Shown here piece after piece: positions 43,011-53,881 of a stretch of 64,000 bases of DNA. The DNA lies in contig NZ_JAHKNG010000016.1 of NCBI RefSeq assembly GCF_018860165.1, positions 21,994 to 85,993 on the forward strand, read 5' to 3'. A model generated the notes under the pieces. That model ran no database searches, was not told the DNA's origin, and was given only the letters and a program-made list of their open reading frames with translations. The DNA comes from Paracoccus marinaquae. Its GTDB lineage: Bacteria; Pseudomonadota; Alphaproteobacteria; Rhodobacterales; Rhodobacteraceae. How positions within the stretch are numbered: position 1 is the first letter of the stretch; every line of letters starts with the position of its first letter. The position numbers and the translations under genes were made by a program.

Positions 43011-45803
43011 TTATGCAACGGGTTCCACAACGGCCGAGTGCTTCGTGACAATGTCCTGAATTTCCGCGGGCTTGAACGCGACGTCACATGCCCAGTGGCC
43101 GAAGCCGCCCGCCGCGTTGACCGCCTTCACCCACTCGTTCATTGCGTCCCGCTTGGCCTTGTTCTGGGGGCTGTCGGTACCCTTGATCTCAAGCGCCAGA
43201 ATGGTGCCGCTGGCAAGGCGCACGAGGAAATCCGGAATATACCGGCGCCGTGAACCGGCCCACATGTAGTAGATCTGGAAGCCCAGATGATCGTTTTTGG
43301 CATAGGCGATGACGTCTTCACGCTTCTCGAAGATGTTCGCTGCATGTCCCTCCCAGGATGAATCCCCGACCAGGTGGCTGATATGCGACTTGCCGGTCGG
43401 AAAGCACGGCTTGGTGGTGTACCAGGTCCGCATCTGGCCGGTGGCGCCGATCGGGTTTTCCTCGTCGAACACCGGCGTCAGACGCTCCGTGTTCTGCTCG
43501 GTCACGCTGTTCAGTACATGCTGGACCACAAGATCGATGTTGAGCGCGATCAGAATCCGCCGCCGAAGCGGGTCGGAGTGGAACAGCGACGGGATGTCGA
43601 GGCGGTCGGAGTTGAGGAACGCCTCGACGATCCTGACCAGCTGCGCCGCGAGATACTCGTGGCTACCCGAAAAACCGTGGCTGAGTTCGGCGAAGGCCTT
43701 CCGTGCTGCCTGAAAGACGAGACGTTGCAGGCGGAAGCCGTCTGGCAGCTTCTCGAGGTCGATCGCTGTCACCTTGCCCATATCGGTCGCGCCGCCGAGC
43801 GCAGGAGCCAATTCCGCGCTGATTGGCGTGCTGGCAGGGTCGAGCACGAGCGGCGTTACTTTGCCCCAGTCCATGGTCAGCTGCGGTCTCACGACCGTTT
43901 CAACCCGCAGCACGTTCGGCCAGCGAAGCTCCAGATGAGCCCGCTCGGGCAGGACTTCGATCTGGGTGGTCGGCTTCGGCGGCGGCGGAGCTTCCCCGCC
44001 TTCGCCTGTTTCCGAAATGGAAAGCGGCACACCGAAGACATTGACGTATTCGGGCAGGAACAGGCCATTCTCGTCCGTGTCATAGGACACCCGACGTAAT
44101 CCGCGCCCAACAACCTGTTCACAGAGCAGCTGGGATGTGAAGGCCCGGAGCCCCATGATGTGCGTGACGTTCTTGGCGTCCCATCCCTCCGACAGCATCG
44201 CGACCGATATGACGTTCTGCAGATCCTGTCCGGCCGCTCCTCGCTTCCCGACGTTGTCCACGATCTCACGCAGCAGTTCTTCCTTCTTCAGGCCGCGGAA
44301 CTGCTGGCGGCGGGTCTCGGGGATGGTTGCAGCGTCGATGATTGCCTTCAGCCGCGCCTCGTAATCCTTGTCGGAGGTCGCGGTCTCGCCGATCTCGGCC
44401 TTCTCCAGCACCTTGGAATCGACCCGGAGCGTTCGGGTCGGTGCGTGCAATTCTGGCCAGTGCGCATCGCCCTTGTTGAAATAGGTCTCTATGCGGGCTG
44501 CGGTTTCGGTGCGGTTGCAGACCGTCAGCATGACCGGCGGGGAATGATGCCCGGCCTCCTGCCATTGCGCCCGGGTTTCCCGCCAGTCGGCGCCGAGCAG
44601 CGTATAGGCGTCCTGGACCAGCTTTGGCAGCGCCTCATGCGCTTCGGCCTTGCGGTTCAGGTCTTCGGAAACGGTCGGGTCGCGGTAGATGTGGTAGAGC
44701 TTTGAACGCAGCGTCTTCGCATCCGGAACCGCATCGTCGCGGACGACCACGCGCGGTGTCTTCACCAGCCCGGCCTCGATCGCGTCGTTCAGGCCGAAAT
44801 CCGAGATGATCCAGTCGAACAACGCCGTGTCGGTGCTCTTCTTGCCAGTCGGCGCGAAAGGCGTGGCCGAGAGGTCGAAGCAGCGCTGGATGCGCCGGGT
44901 TTTGTGGATGCGGTCGAGGCCTTCGATCCAGCGCGTCGCCTCGTCGAGGTCGATGCCATGCTCCTCGGCATGCTTCTTGCTGATCTTCACCTCGGGCGGT
45001 TTGCGATAGGCGTGGTGCGCCTCGTCGTTGATGACGATGATATCCTTGTGCGCCGCCAGCTTGCCCAGCACCCGCCGCGTGAAGGCCTCGTCGGACTCGC
45101 GCCCCTTCTTCACCACCGAACGGTCCGCTTCCTTCAGCGGCATCAGCGTGTGCCAGTTCTCGATCAGCACCTCGGCCTGGTTCAGCTTCTGGCGCAGGGC
45201 CTCGGACGGGCACAGGTTGAACTCGTCGTAGTAGCTGCCCTCGCTGGGCAGCAGCACCTGCAGCCGTTCCTTCACGGTCAGCCCCGGTGCCACGATGAAC
45301 ACGGCGCGGCTGAAATCCTTGTTCCGCTTCGGATAGGTCAGCGCGTTCAGCACCTGCCAGGTGATGATCATCGCCATCACCGTGGTCTTGCCCGCGCCCG
45401 TCGCCATCTTGTTGCAGAGCCGCTCCCACACCCCGCCATCGCCGGGGATCGCGATGCCCTGCTTGTAGGCCTCGGCACCTTCGACCCACCAGATCAGCGT
45501 CTCGATGGCCTCGAGCTGGCAGAAGTAGAACGGATGCTGCCGCGCCTCGCGGTCGTGCCAGTGCTCCAAGAGCTTGCGGGTGACGATGGTCACGCCGGGC
45601 CAACCGTCGGCGCGCCATTGATCCACGCGGGTGCGGATCGTGTTCACCAGATCCAGCACCTCGGTGCGCTTGGTGTTGTTGCGCGCGTCAAAGACCTCGT
45701 AGCTCGCCGGCCGCCGTTCGGGCTTGATCTCCAGCTTGCCGCCCTTGGCTTCGACCCAATGCTGGCCTGGGCAGACGAAGGGCGAATTGATGATGAGGGA
45801 CAT
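43011..45803 (-). CDS. Type III-like restriction subunit: DEAD-box helicase plus PD-(D/E)xK nuclease
   Basis: 930-aa Res-type protein. Walker A TGAGKT near residues 135-140, DEAH box INDEAHHAYR near residue 255, helicase C part with LSEGWDAKNVTHIMGLRA and QVVGRGLRR, and a C-terminal nuclease with IPDFLVRL (Asp858) and LALEIKG (Glu872, Lys874). ATG 45803 (MSLIINSPFVCPGQHW) lies 4 bp after the methylase stop; the upstream open frame is not coding. Cuts foreign DNA with the Mod subunit as specificity partner. Confidence 0.9.
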   Translation of the reverse strand: MSLIINSPFVCPGQHWVEAKGGKLEIKPERRPASYEVFDARNNTKRTEVLDLVNTIRTRVDQWRADGWPGVTIVTRKLLEHWHDREARQHPFYFCQLEAIETLIWWVEGAEAYKQGIAIPGDGGVWERLCNKMATGAGKTTVMAMIITWQVLNALTYPKRNKDFSRAVFIVAPGLTVKERLQVLLPSEGSYYDEFNLCPSEALRQKLNQAEVLIENWHTLMPLKEADRSVVKKGRESDEAFTRRVLGKLAAHKDIIVINDEAHHAYRKPPEVKISKKHAEEHGIDLDEATRWIEGLDRIHKTRRIQRCFDLSATPFAPTGKKSTDTALFDWIISDFGLNDAIEAGLVKTPRVVVRDDAVPDAKTLRSKLYHIYRDPTVSEDLNRKAEAHEALPKLVQDAYTLLGADWRETRAQWQEAGHHSPPVMLTVCNRTETAARIETYFNKGDAHWPELHAPTRTLRVDSKVLEKAEIGETATSDKDYEARLKAIIDAATIPETRRQQFRGLKKEELLREIVDNVGKRGAAGQDLQNVISVAMLSEGWDAKNVTHIMGLRAFTSQLLCEQVVGRGLRRVSYDTDENGLFLPEYVNVFGVPLSISETGEGGEAPPPPKPTTQIEVLPERAHLELRWPNVLRVETVVRPQLTMDWGKVTPLVLDPASTPISAELAPALGGATDMGKVTAIDLEKLPDGFRLQRLVFQAARKAFAELSHGFSGSHEYLAAQLVRIVEAFLNSDRLDIPSLFHSDPLRRRILIALNIDLVVQHVLNSVTEQNTERLTPVFDEENPIGATGQMRTWYTTKPCFPTGKSHISHLVGDSSWEGHAANIFEKREDVIAYAKNDHLGFQIYYMWAGSRRRYIPDFLVRLASGTILALEIKGTDSPQNKAKRDAMNEWVKAVNAAGGFGHWACDVAFKPAEIQDIVTKHSAVVEPVA

Positions 45804-45807
45804 GGGC

Positions 45808-48800
45808 TTATCCCTCCAGCGACATGATCTTGAGCGACTCGATCCCGCGGTCGTCCACGATCTTGACCGCGATGCGCCGGTTCTCGCCCGCCTCGAAGGG
45901 CAGCGAGACGGTTCCGTGGAACTGTTCCAGCAGATCCTCGTCCAGCTCTGCCCGCACCGTCTTGCGCAGGCGGTTCCAGCCGCCCTTGGCATCCGCCATC
46001 GGGAAGAACACCTGATGCGGCATCAGCGAGCGGTTGTCGTAATCCACATCTAGCGACCACATGGCGATCTGCTTGGTGCCGCCCGAGATCAGATCGCCTT
46101 TGCGCGGATCGAAATAGTCGAAGCCGTTGACCTGAACCTCCCACAACCCGTCTTTGCGCTTGCGCAGGTCCACATCGGGTTGGCCCATCAGCCAGAACGA
46201 CTGGTTGGAACTTCGGCCCTTCTTCAGATCCTCTGTCAAAAGGTCGGTGTTCATCTGCGCCTTGAGCAGCGTCACGCCCGGCCAGTTCACCTCGTCGATG
46301 TCCTTCGCGGCCTCCGGGTCGAAGGTGAAGGCGCAGAACAGGATGAATTTCGGCGATGGGCGTAGGGTCTCAGCCTCGGTCAGCGCCAGTTCCACCTGCC
46401 GCTGCTCCAGCGCCGCGTGCTCGGGGCCGAAGCTGACGACGACGCGTTCGCCCGTCTCGGCCAGAGATCCGCTGGCGTGGACGTGCTTCAGCCCCGGCAG
46501 CGTCTCGAACTCGGCGAAGCGCAGCATGGCGCCGCCCTTGCCGCGCACGCCGGTCTTCAAGAGTTCGTCGCGCCACAACGCCTGGCGCGAGGTCTCGCCG
46601 GAGCGGGCGACGGTCTCGTTGGCCTCTTGCTGCGGGATACTGTCGTCCAGCGACAGGACGGTCGGCGCCGGCACGGCTTCCACTGAAAATGGCCCGCAGA
46701 TGCGCAGCTTGGATTTGTCGATGCGCGGCTTGTCGTAAAGCGTCTCCTGCTCGGCATGGTCGACGATGGACTGGTCCATGCGACGCAGCATCGCCTGCCG
46801 GACAGCGTGGAAGCCGTCGAAGGACGCGCGGGCGACCTCGGGCCAGTCGTCGGGCCAGTCGAAGGGCACCTCCCATTCGTGCAGGGTGTCGCCTTTGGCG
46901 AAGTCCACCGGCTTACCCTTGCGCACGCCTTGGCCCGGCTTGAGCGGCTTTGGTGGGGTGGCGGCCAGCGCACTGGTCAGATCGGCCAGCGCCGCGGCAA
47001 TCTTGGGGTGGTCCTCGTCATATATCTTGTCGATGTCCGTATTGCTGCCAATCGACCCAAGGCTTATGCGCTTTGCAGTTTCATAATCAAAGCCGCCCTT
47101 CAATCCTTCGTGTGGGTATTTTAGAATGTAATAGTCAAAGCTGGCAGTCATCAATCGCTGCTTTGCGAGCGTGACGGCGATACGTGAGGTGTCGCAAGTG
47201 ATCCAGCGACGCCCCCATTTTTCAGCTGTAAACGCTGTAGTTCCGGAGCCACAGGTAATATCTAAAACCAGATCACTCGGATCAGTCGCCATCAATATGC
47301 ATCGCTCTACAATGCGTGTGTTGGTTTCGACGACGTATTGCATGTTGGATGCACCGCCAAACCCGAGCCAAACTGAGTGAAACACCTTGTATTCAAAGTC
47401 GGTCGCAAATTTCTTCAAGCGAAGCGATGTAGTTTTCGGAATGATCCGTCCAGCTTTCGCTGCACGATCAAGTCCTTCGATCGGCACTTTCCAATGCTCA
47501 TTCGCACCGCACGGCCAGCTCTTTCCCATGAAATTGTATGGGCAGGTCGTCGTAGTTCTGAAGCCATCCGATTTCAGCGGGTCTTCAGAAAAGTCGCTGT
47601 CCATATCCGGCTTCTTTTCATAGAGGGTCCGGTACTTTAGGTGATCTTTGTTCTTCGCGTAAAACAACAGGATGTCGCACACCTTTCCAAGGTGGCTGCC
47701 AGTCACAGATCCTGTTTTCGAGAATGATATCTGCGAGACAAAATTCGTTACGCCGAATACTTCGTCCAGCACTCCCCTGACCAAATGCACGTTCTCATCA
47801 GATATCTGAACGAAGACCGATCCACTGTCGTTCAGTAGCTCTCTTGCCAATATTAATCGGTCACGCAGATAGGTGAGGTAGGAATGGATGCCGAGTTCCC
47901 AAGTGTCTCGAAACGCTTTGATCATCTCGGGTTCTTGGTTGAGGTCCTCATCCTTATCCGAGTCAGCCAGCTTTCTTTTGTTCGTGAAGGGCTGAAAATT
48001 CGACCCGTATTTGATGCCGTAGGGCGGGTCGATGTAGATCATCTGGACCTTGCCGCCCATGCTCTCCTTGGTCAGCAGCGAGTTCATCACCAGCAAGCTG
48101 TCGCCCGCCACAAGCCGGTTCGACCAGCCCTTTTCGTGGTGGTAGAAATCCAGCGCCTGGCGCAGCGGCAGGTTCTCGAACGGCGCCGCGAACAGGTCTG
48201 GCTGCCGCCATTGCGTGGCAGGTTCCTTGCCCTTCAGCCGCTTGGCCGCATTGGCGAGGATCGTCGCCGGGTCCACCCGTTCGTGCACATGCAGCGAGAC
48301 GGTATCGACCTCGACGCTGGTCCGCTCCGCCTTGCCCGTCCAGTTCAGATAGGGCGCCTGCAGCCGCTTCAGCTCCTGCAGCGCGTCCTTCATCCGTTCG
48401 GGGTCGCCCGAGGCCAGCGCCTCGTCGATCAGCCGTTCGATCCCCGCCCGCGCAGAGTCGAAGTTTAGCACCGGGTCGAGATGCGGGTCGTAGGCCCAGA
48501 CCGTCTTGTCCCCATCAGGATCGGTGCCGGCATGGACCATCCCAACCTCGGGGTTGTTCACCCGCGTCTCGCCATGGCGGTAGGACAGCACCTGCACCGG
48601 CCCATCCGGCCTGCGCGCGGCCTTCTTCCCGACCTTGGCCCGCGGCTTTCGCGGCGCGGCCTCTTCGGTGTGGGTCAGTTCGAACCCGTCGTCCTCGTCG
48701 CCCTCATCCTCATCCAGGTCGTCATCCTCATCGCCCAGATCGTCGGTAACGCGGAAGATCGACCCGCCACGCCCCTTGCCACGCCCCAGCACGCCCTCAT

Positions 48801-48945
48801 CGATCAGCGCATCGCGCGCGGCGATGTAGTCGTCTTCGGCAAGGTCCGGCATGTGCTCGCGCAGCAGCGCCAGCATGGCCCCGTTACCGATGGTGGAACC
48901 GTCTTCGGGTGAAAGGGTCAGGATCAGGTTGGAAATGTCGGACAT
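45808..48945 (-). CDS. Type III-like Mod: beta-class DNA methyltransferase
   Basis: 1045-aa adenine methyltransferase. N-terminal part with an acidic low-complexity run (about residues 70-90, EDDDLDEDEGDEDDG) and a putative winged helix; catalytic DPPYGIKYGS at 306-309; SAM-binding DITCGSGTTAF at about 562-572; long C-terminal part. DPPY before the SAM motif is the beta-class order. The middle (about 320-645, 47.0-48.0 kb) has clearly lower GC than the flanks and holds the target-recognition region. Followed by the Res gene after 4 bp. Confidence 0.9.
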   Translation of the reverse strand: MSDISNLILTLSPEDGSTIGNGAMLALLREHMPDLAEDDYIAARDALIDEGVLGRGKGRGGSIFRVTDDLGDEDDDLDEDEGDEDDGFELTHTEEAAPRKPRAKVGKKAARRPDGPVQVLSYRHGETRVNNPEVGMVHAGTDPDGDKTVWAYDPHLDPVLNFDSARAGIERLIDEALASGDPERMKDALQELKRLQAPYLNWTGKAERTSVEVDTVSLHVHERVDPATILANAAKRLKGKEPATQWRQPDLFAAPFENLPLRQALDFYHHEKGWSNRLVAGDSLLVMNSLLTKESMGGKVQMIYIDPPYGIKYGSNFQPFTNKRKLADSDKDEDLNQEPEMIKAFRDTWELGIHSYLTYLRDRLILARELLNDSGSVFVQISDENVHLVRGVLDEVFGVTNFVSQISFSKTGSVTGSHLGKVCDILLFYAKNKDHLKYRTLYEKKPDMDSDFSEDPLKSDGFRTTTTCPYNFMGKSWPCGANEHWKVPIEGLDRAAKAGRIIPKTTSLRLKKFATDFEYKVFHSVWLGFGGASNMQYVVETNTRIVERCILMATDPSDLVLDITCGSGTTAFTAEKWGRRWITCDTSRIAVTLAKQRLMTASFDYYILKYPHEGLKGGFDYETAKRISLGSIGSNTDIDKIYDEDHPKIAAALADLTSALAATPPKPLKPGQGVRKGKPVDFAKGDTLHEWEVPFDWPDDWPEVARASFDGFHAVRQAMLRRMDQSIVDHAEQETLYDKPRIDKSKLRICGPFSVEAVPAPTVLSLDDSIPQQEANETVARSGETSRQALWRDELLKTGVRGKGGAMLRFAEFETLPGLKHVHASGSLAETGERVVVSFGPEHAALEQRQVELALTEAETLRPSPKFILFCAFTFDPEAAKDIDEVNWPGVTLLKAQMNTDLLTEDLKKGRSSNQSFWLMGQPDVDLRKRKDGLWEVQVNGFDYFDPRKGDLISGGTKQIAMWSLDVDYDNRSLMPHQVFFPMADAKGGWNRLRKTVRAELDEDLLEQFHGTVSLPFEAGENRRIAVKIVDDRGIESLKIMSLEG

Positions 48946-49018
48946 GCGGCGCAGAAACTCACGAAAAGGTCTTGTTTTAAATTACCTATCGCGCCGGTTG
49001 CCATTTTGCACGCGGGAA

Positions 49019-49411
49019 TCAGTTAACGTCGGACCAGAGCCTGTGCTGCTCTTTCCAGTCGGCCGGGAACGGGTCCATCAAATTGGCGAGCGTAATATGC
49101 GCGGGCTGATGGCCGTCCATCACGGCATCGACAAGTTCCGGGGAAAGGAGCGACAACCGCATCAGCCGCGCCATGTAGGTGAAGGCGATCCCTTCCTTCT
49201 CGGCCAGCTCGGAAATCGACGCGAACTCGCCCGACTCCAGCATCCGCTTCCAGCGGAACGCACGCGCCAGCGCCTTGACCAGCGTGTTGTCCGGCTTTCT
49301 TGCTTGTGCGGCGCCTTCCGGCAGCACCATCTCCTTCCGCCCGCCGCGCTTCACGACGCGGAACGGGACATGGATGGTCATGGTGTCGGGGACCGACGTA
49401 TTCCGAGTCAT
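49019..49411 (-). CDS. HTH-like small protein of the recombinase cassette
   Basis: 130-aa protein ending the DUF2924-recombinase cassette; its start overlaps the recombinase stop by 4 bp. It has a helical segment SISELAEKEGIAFTYMARLMRLS that looks like a ParB/KorB-type helix-turn-helix, followed by LLSPELVDAVMDG. Relatives with this arrangement accompany phage-like serine recombinases, so it may be a directionality or regulatory factor. Function not established. Confidence 0.7.
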   Translation of the reverse strand: MTRNTSVPDTMTIHVPFRVVKRGGRKEMVLPEGAAQARKPDNTLVKALARAFRWKRMLESGEFASISELAEKEGIAFTYMARLMRLSLLSPELVDAVMDGHQPAHITLANLMDPFPADWKEQHRLWSDVN

Positions 49412-50726
49412 GCGGCTGCTCCTGCATCTGCGGTGATTTCACGCGCCAGCGCCGCCAGTCCGTCCGTGCGCAGGCGGACGTTGAGGCCGCTGATGCCGAT
49501 ATCGACCCGTTCGACCAGCAGCGCCACGATGCGCGCCTGCTCAGCGGGGAACAACTCGTCCCACAGCGGATCGAGCTGCTGCAGGGCCGCGCGGGCGTCG
49601 GCCTCAGAGATGTCGTCGGCGTGGGCACGCGCCGCCTTCCACGTCCCCGCGACCACCTCGGGCTGGCGGAACACGGCGCGGAGCTGGTCGATGACCGCGG
49701 CCTCGATCTCGCCCGCTTGCACGCGACCAACCGGGCAAGCTCCTGCCCCGTGCTTAAGCACTGTCTGGCTGACATAGTAGCGGTACAGCCGGTCGCCTTT
49801 ACGCGTGTGTGTCGGTGAGAACGCGGCGCCATCGGGTCCGAACAACAGGCCCTTCAGCAGTGCGGGTGTGTCGGCGCGCGTGCGCGCAGCGCGTTTGCGG
49901 GGGCTTTCCTCCAGGATGGCATGGACGCGGTCCCACGTCGCGCGGTCGATGATGGCTTCGTGCTCGCCGGGATAGCTCTCTCCCTTGTGCACCGCCTCGC
50001 CGATATAGGCGCGGTTGTTCAGCATCCGATACAGGTACTTCTTGTCGATCCGGTTGCCGCGCGGCGTGCGGATGCCGCGCTTCGCAACCTCACGCGCCAG
50101 TTCCGTGCCCGAGCCGATCTCGAGGAAGCGGGCGAAGATCCAGCGGACATGCGCGGCGGCTTCTTCGTCGACCACCAGCTTCCGGTTCTCGACGCGATAT
50201 CCGTAGGGCGGGACGCCGCCCATCCACATCCCCTTCTTGCGGCTGGCGGCGACCTTGTCGCGGATCCGCTCGGCCGTCACCTCGCGCTCGAACTGGGCGA
50301 AGGACAGCAGGATGTTCAGCGTCAGCCTGCCCATCGACGTGGTCGTGTTGAACGATTGCGTGACCGAGACGAAGGTCACGCCGTTGCGGTCGAACACCTC
50401 GACCAGCTTGGCGAAGTCGGCGAGCGAGCGGCTGAGACGGTCGATCTTGTAGACGACGACCACGTCGACCAGCCCGTCCTCGATATCCTCCAGAAGCCGC
50501 TTCAGGCCCGGGCGTTCGAGCGTGCCGCCGGAGATGCCGCCGTCGTCATACTGATCGCGGACCAGCACCCAGCCTTCGGATCGCTGGCTGGCGATGTAGG
50601 CTTCGCAGGCCTCGCGCTGGGCGTGGAGCGAGTTGAACTCCTGTTCCAGCCCTTCCTCGGAGGATTTCCGCGTGTAGATCGCGCACCGGAGCTTGCGGAC
50701 GAGTTTCGATTTATCGGGTGGCTTCG

Positions 50727-50730
<4 letters not shown>
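49408..50730 (-). CDS. Large serine recombinase
   Basis: 440-aa resolvase/invertase-type integrase. N-terminal catalytic domain with YTRKSSEEG (nucleophile Ser23), DDGGISGGTLERPGL, and VYKIDRLSRSLADF; recombinase domain with PPYGYRVENR and a zinc-ribbon/coiled-coil C-terminus that lacks an obvious Cys4 ribbon (one Cys near GACPVGR). ATG 50730 overlaps the DUF2924 gene by 4 bp. Probably moves the island or prophage, or was left from an older one. Confidence 0.92.
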
Positions 50731-51259
<529 letters not shown>

Positions 51260-51263
<4 letters not shown>

Positions 51264-51463
51264 GCATTTCTCCGGTGAGTTGGAGTTGCATGACGGCATT
51301 GGTCGGGCGGATAGTGTAGGCAACTTTCTCCAGTATCGTCAGATACTTCGCCCCCATCCCGCATCCGCAACCGAACCAGCCCGAGCGCCAGCAGGCCGCA
51401 CAGCTCGGCGCGGCGTTCGGCCGGCGTCATCAGGAAGGGCGACAGGGGATTGGGGCGCTTCAT
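51260..51463 (-). CDS. Small protein heading the DUF2924-recombinase cassette
   Basis: 67-aa protein (MKRPNPLSPFLMTPAERRAE...) with a short helix (AELCGLLALGLVRLRMR) and a His/Cys-containing tail (ESCLHYPPDQCRH). Its stop overlaps the DUF2924 start by 4 bp, so the whole cassette of four genes is one message. Unassigned. Confidence 0.65.
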
Positions 51464-51602
51464 CTCGGGCTCACATGCTTCTCGCACATGAAAAGCCAGG
51501 TCCGCCCGCATTTCGGGACAAGGGGCGACTAAAAATATTGCCGTCGGCAGGGTTCTTCGGATGTAATCACATCCATGTTATCGTTTGGCGTGGAGCAACG
51601 AG

Positions 51603-53792
51603 ATGAGCCGGAAGTTTCGCAATCTTGGTCCGGAAACCCACGAGCTGGTCGAAACCGCGCCGATCCCGCTGCTGCACGAAATCTTCGAATATCGCGGCTC
51701 CGACACCGAACCCGAAATCGCGATCGAATGGCCGGCAACGGAGGAGGAAGAGGAATGGCGCGCGGTGCTGCTGGGTCAACTGAACGCTTCGCCAGCCGAT
51801 GATTTACGCCCGATCGAAGATCGCTGTCGACGGATCCGATCCCTCGCGCGCGGCAAAGGGCCGACGTCGTTGGAGCACGTGGCTAATGAACGGCGCTCTC
51901 ATGAGGAGCTCGAGGAATTCGACGCGCAGTTGGACGCACTGTGCCGAAGCGCCTGGCTTTTCCTGCGCTACCCGGAAGATTTCGAGGATGCCGAGGCGTT
52001 TCATGCCGCGCGGCAATATCGCGACTTCGGCAAGATGTACGACTCGTTTGAGGTCAATGTCGAAACTGCCGCGCGAATAGATGCGGGCGAAATCGACGAG
52101 GATGCCCTGGCCTCGCTTCTGACCGCCAAGCTCGAGTTGCCCTCGCGTGTCACTATCCGCAGTCTCGATCTCCCCAGGACCCAGAACCATCCCGCATCGG
52201 TGATGGTGATCGTTCGTCATGGCGGTCCCTTGTCCAGCGTCCTCAATCACAAGGACAACGGGATGCGGAGCCCGATCTATTTCCGGCCGCCAAATGAGGC
52301 GACGCTGATCTGGACGCCGGCAGAAAGAACCATGGAAATCTGTGGACCCGCGCCCAAGGTGCGCAAGCTTCTCGGCGACGGGTTTGCGGAAGTGGTTCTG
52401 AAGGCCGACCTGTCCAGCAAGCCGTTGAGCTGGCGGCGATACGATCTGTCACGGTTCCGAAAGTCCCTGACATTGCCCTTGCCCTCCTGGGACGATGTGG
52501 ATGTCTCGGCCGCGCGTCTGATCGAGGTTGAGCTGCGCCTCGGCAACTGGGCACGACGCCTGGCGCTTCGCGTCACCATCGACGACGATATCGAGGCCGT
52601 TGCGCAGCGCTATCTCGGTGGCGACCGAATTCTCAAGCATGCGGAAGGGTTCAGCCGGCTTGCGGTGGCGGTGAGATATGGCCTGCCGGGCAGCAAGAAA
52701 GAGCGATCGTTCGAGATTTCATTCGGCGATACACGATCCAATCTTCAGAGCAAGACCGAGGCGGAGCAGCGTGATCTGGGTTATCGGCTGCTGCAGTTCT
52801 GGGGCATCCTCGATCGTTTGCAGCCGCTGGACCAAGGCGAGATCAGCAGCTTCCTGCCCGTTCTTCTCCGCCTGCACGATCTTCCCGAAGATGAGATCGC
52901 CGGCGGCATGATCCGGCAACATGGTCTCGACCCCAAACGTCTGATGCAGGCCGGCATCCTTGATCTGCGGAGAAAGCAGAACATCGTCCTGATCGACGAA
53001 GATGACGATTTCGGCGATGTCAATATTGGCCCGATGGCTGAGCCTGGGCATGTTGCGGCAGTCGGTCTTCATGGGGAAGACCTCGGCAGCGTCTCGCTGG
53101 AAGACATCAGGCAATATGTGATCAGGCGCGAATGGCTGGAGGAAATCCTCGTGACTGCGCTCAAGCCGCTGATCGGCCGCGTCGGAGTCGAACAACTGGA
53201 TGGTGATCTGATCTATGTTGGCCGGTGGCGGACGTCGGATGCAGAAATTCCCATCTATTTCGCACGACGTCTGGATCAGGCAAACACGCTGCAGCGCCTC
53301 GATGTCATACTGCGCAGCCGCCAGGACGGGGGGGTCGGGATCGTCCTTACGGCCGGACCCACCCCGTTTACCCATCTCGGTCCCAACGTGGTGATGCCAC
53401 TCGGTGATCTCCTGAGCGATGGGAAGATTGATGACGCTGCGCAAGCATCAATGCTCGAGCGGTTCAAGATCGGTCGATGGCTCGCCTTGGGCGGGAGTGA
53501 GGTCACGCTGGCCCGGTTCGGGCCGATGTCCGCGATGCTGTATATTCCAGGCCTGACGCCTCTGGCCGTTTCTGGCGTGAAGCAAATTCTGGTCATAGAA
53601 CGCCTCGTTGCAGCGCATAGGTCGGGCGTCGCAGAAATTCGAACTGGCACCCTGATCGAAGGAACTGGCGCCCGGAGCCCGCGGGATGCGTGGCCCTCCC
53701 ATGCGCGCGCCAGTGTTGCGGGCGTTTATTTCGAGAACCACAGGCAGAATTTCTGGCGACTGAAAACGGGGCATTTGCCCGGCTCGACGTAA
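51603..53792 (+). CDS. Large protein of unknown function
   Basis: 729-aa soluble protein starting MSRKFRNLGPETHELVETAP; ATG 51603 with GGAG 7 nt upstream was preferred to a TTG 18 bp earlier. No membrane segment, signal or recognisable motif (no P-loop, no nuclease or protease triad that I can see). The N-terminal 180 residues are helical and acidic, residues about 200-450 are beta-rich, and the rest mixed, with LLQFWGILDRLQPLDQGEI and VSLEDIRQYVIRREWLEEIL. It lies alone between the recombinase cassette and the phage-like genes. Possibly an anti-phage or cargo gene, but nothing proves this. Confidence 0.75.
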   Translation: MSRKFRNLGPETHELVETAPIPLLHEIFEYRGSDTEPEIAIEWPATEEEEEWRAVLLGQLNASPADDLRPIEDRCRRIRSLARGKGPTSLEHVANERRSHEELEEFDAQLDALCRSAWLFLRYPEDFEDAEAFHAARQYRDFGKMYDSFEVNVETAARIDAGEIDEDALASLLTAKLELPSRVTIRSLDLPRTQNHPASVMVIVRHGGPLSSVLNHKDNGMRSPIYFRPPNEATLIWTPAERTMEICGPAPKVRKLLGDGFAEVVLKADLSSKPLSWRRYDLSRFRKSLTLPLPSWDDVDVSAARLIEVELRLGNWARRLALRVTIDDDIEAVAQRYLGGDRILKHAEGFSRLAVAVRYGLPGSKKERSFEISFGDTRSNLQSKTEAEQRDLGYRLLQFWGILDRLQPLDQGEISSFLPVLLRLHDLPEDEIAGGMIRQHGLDPKRLMQAGILDLRRKQNIVLIDEDDDFGDVNIGPMAEPGHVAAVGLHGEDLGSVSLEDIRQYVIRREWLEEILVTALKPLIGRVGVEQLDGDLIYVGRWRTSDAEIPIYFARRLDQANTLQRLDVILRSRQDGGVGIVLTAGPTPFTHLGPNVVMPLGDLLSDGKIDDAAQASMLERFKIGRWLALGGSEVTLARFGPMSAMLYIPGLTPLAVSGVKQILVIERLVAAHRSGVAEIRTGTLIEGTGARSPRDAWPSHARASVAGVYFENHRQNFWRLKTGHLPGST

Positions 53793-53881
53793 GAGTCGGA
53801 TGCAGATCCGAATCTTGACGGGCGCGGGTCCGACATTCGGGTGATTATTGGAAAGGCTCCATCAACGACGGAGCATTTCAA

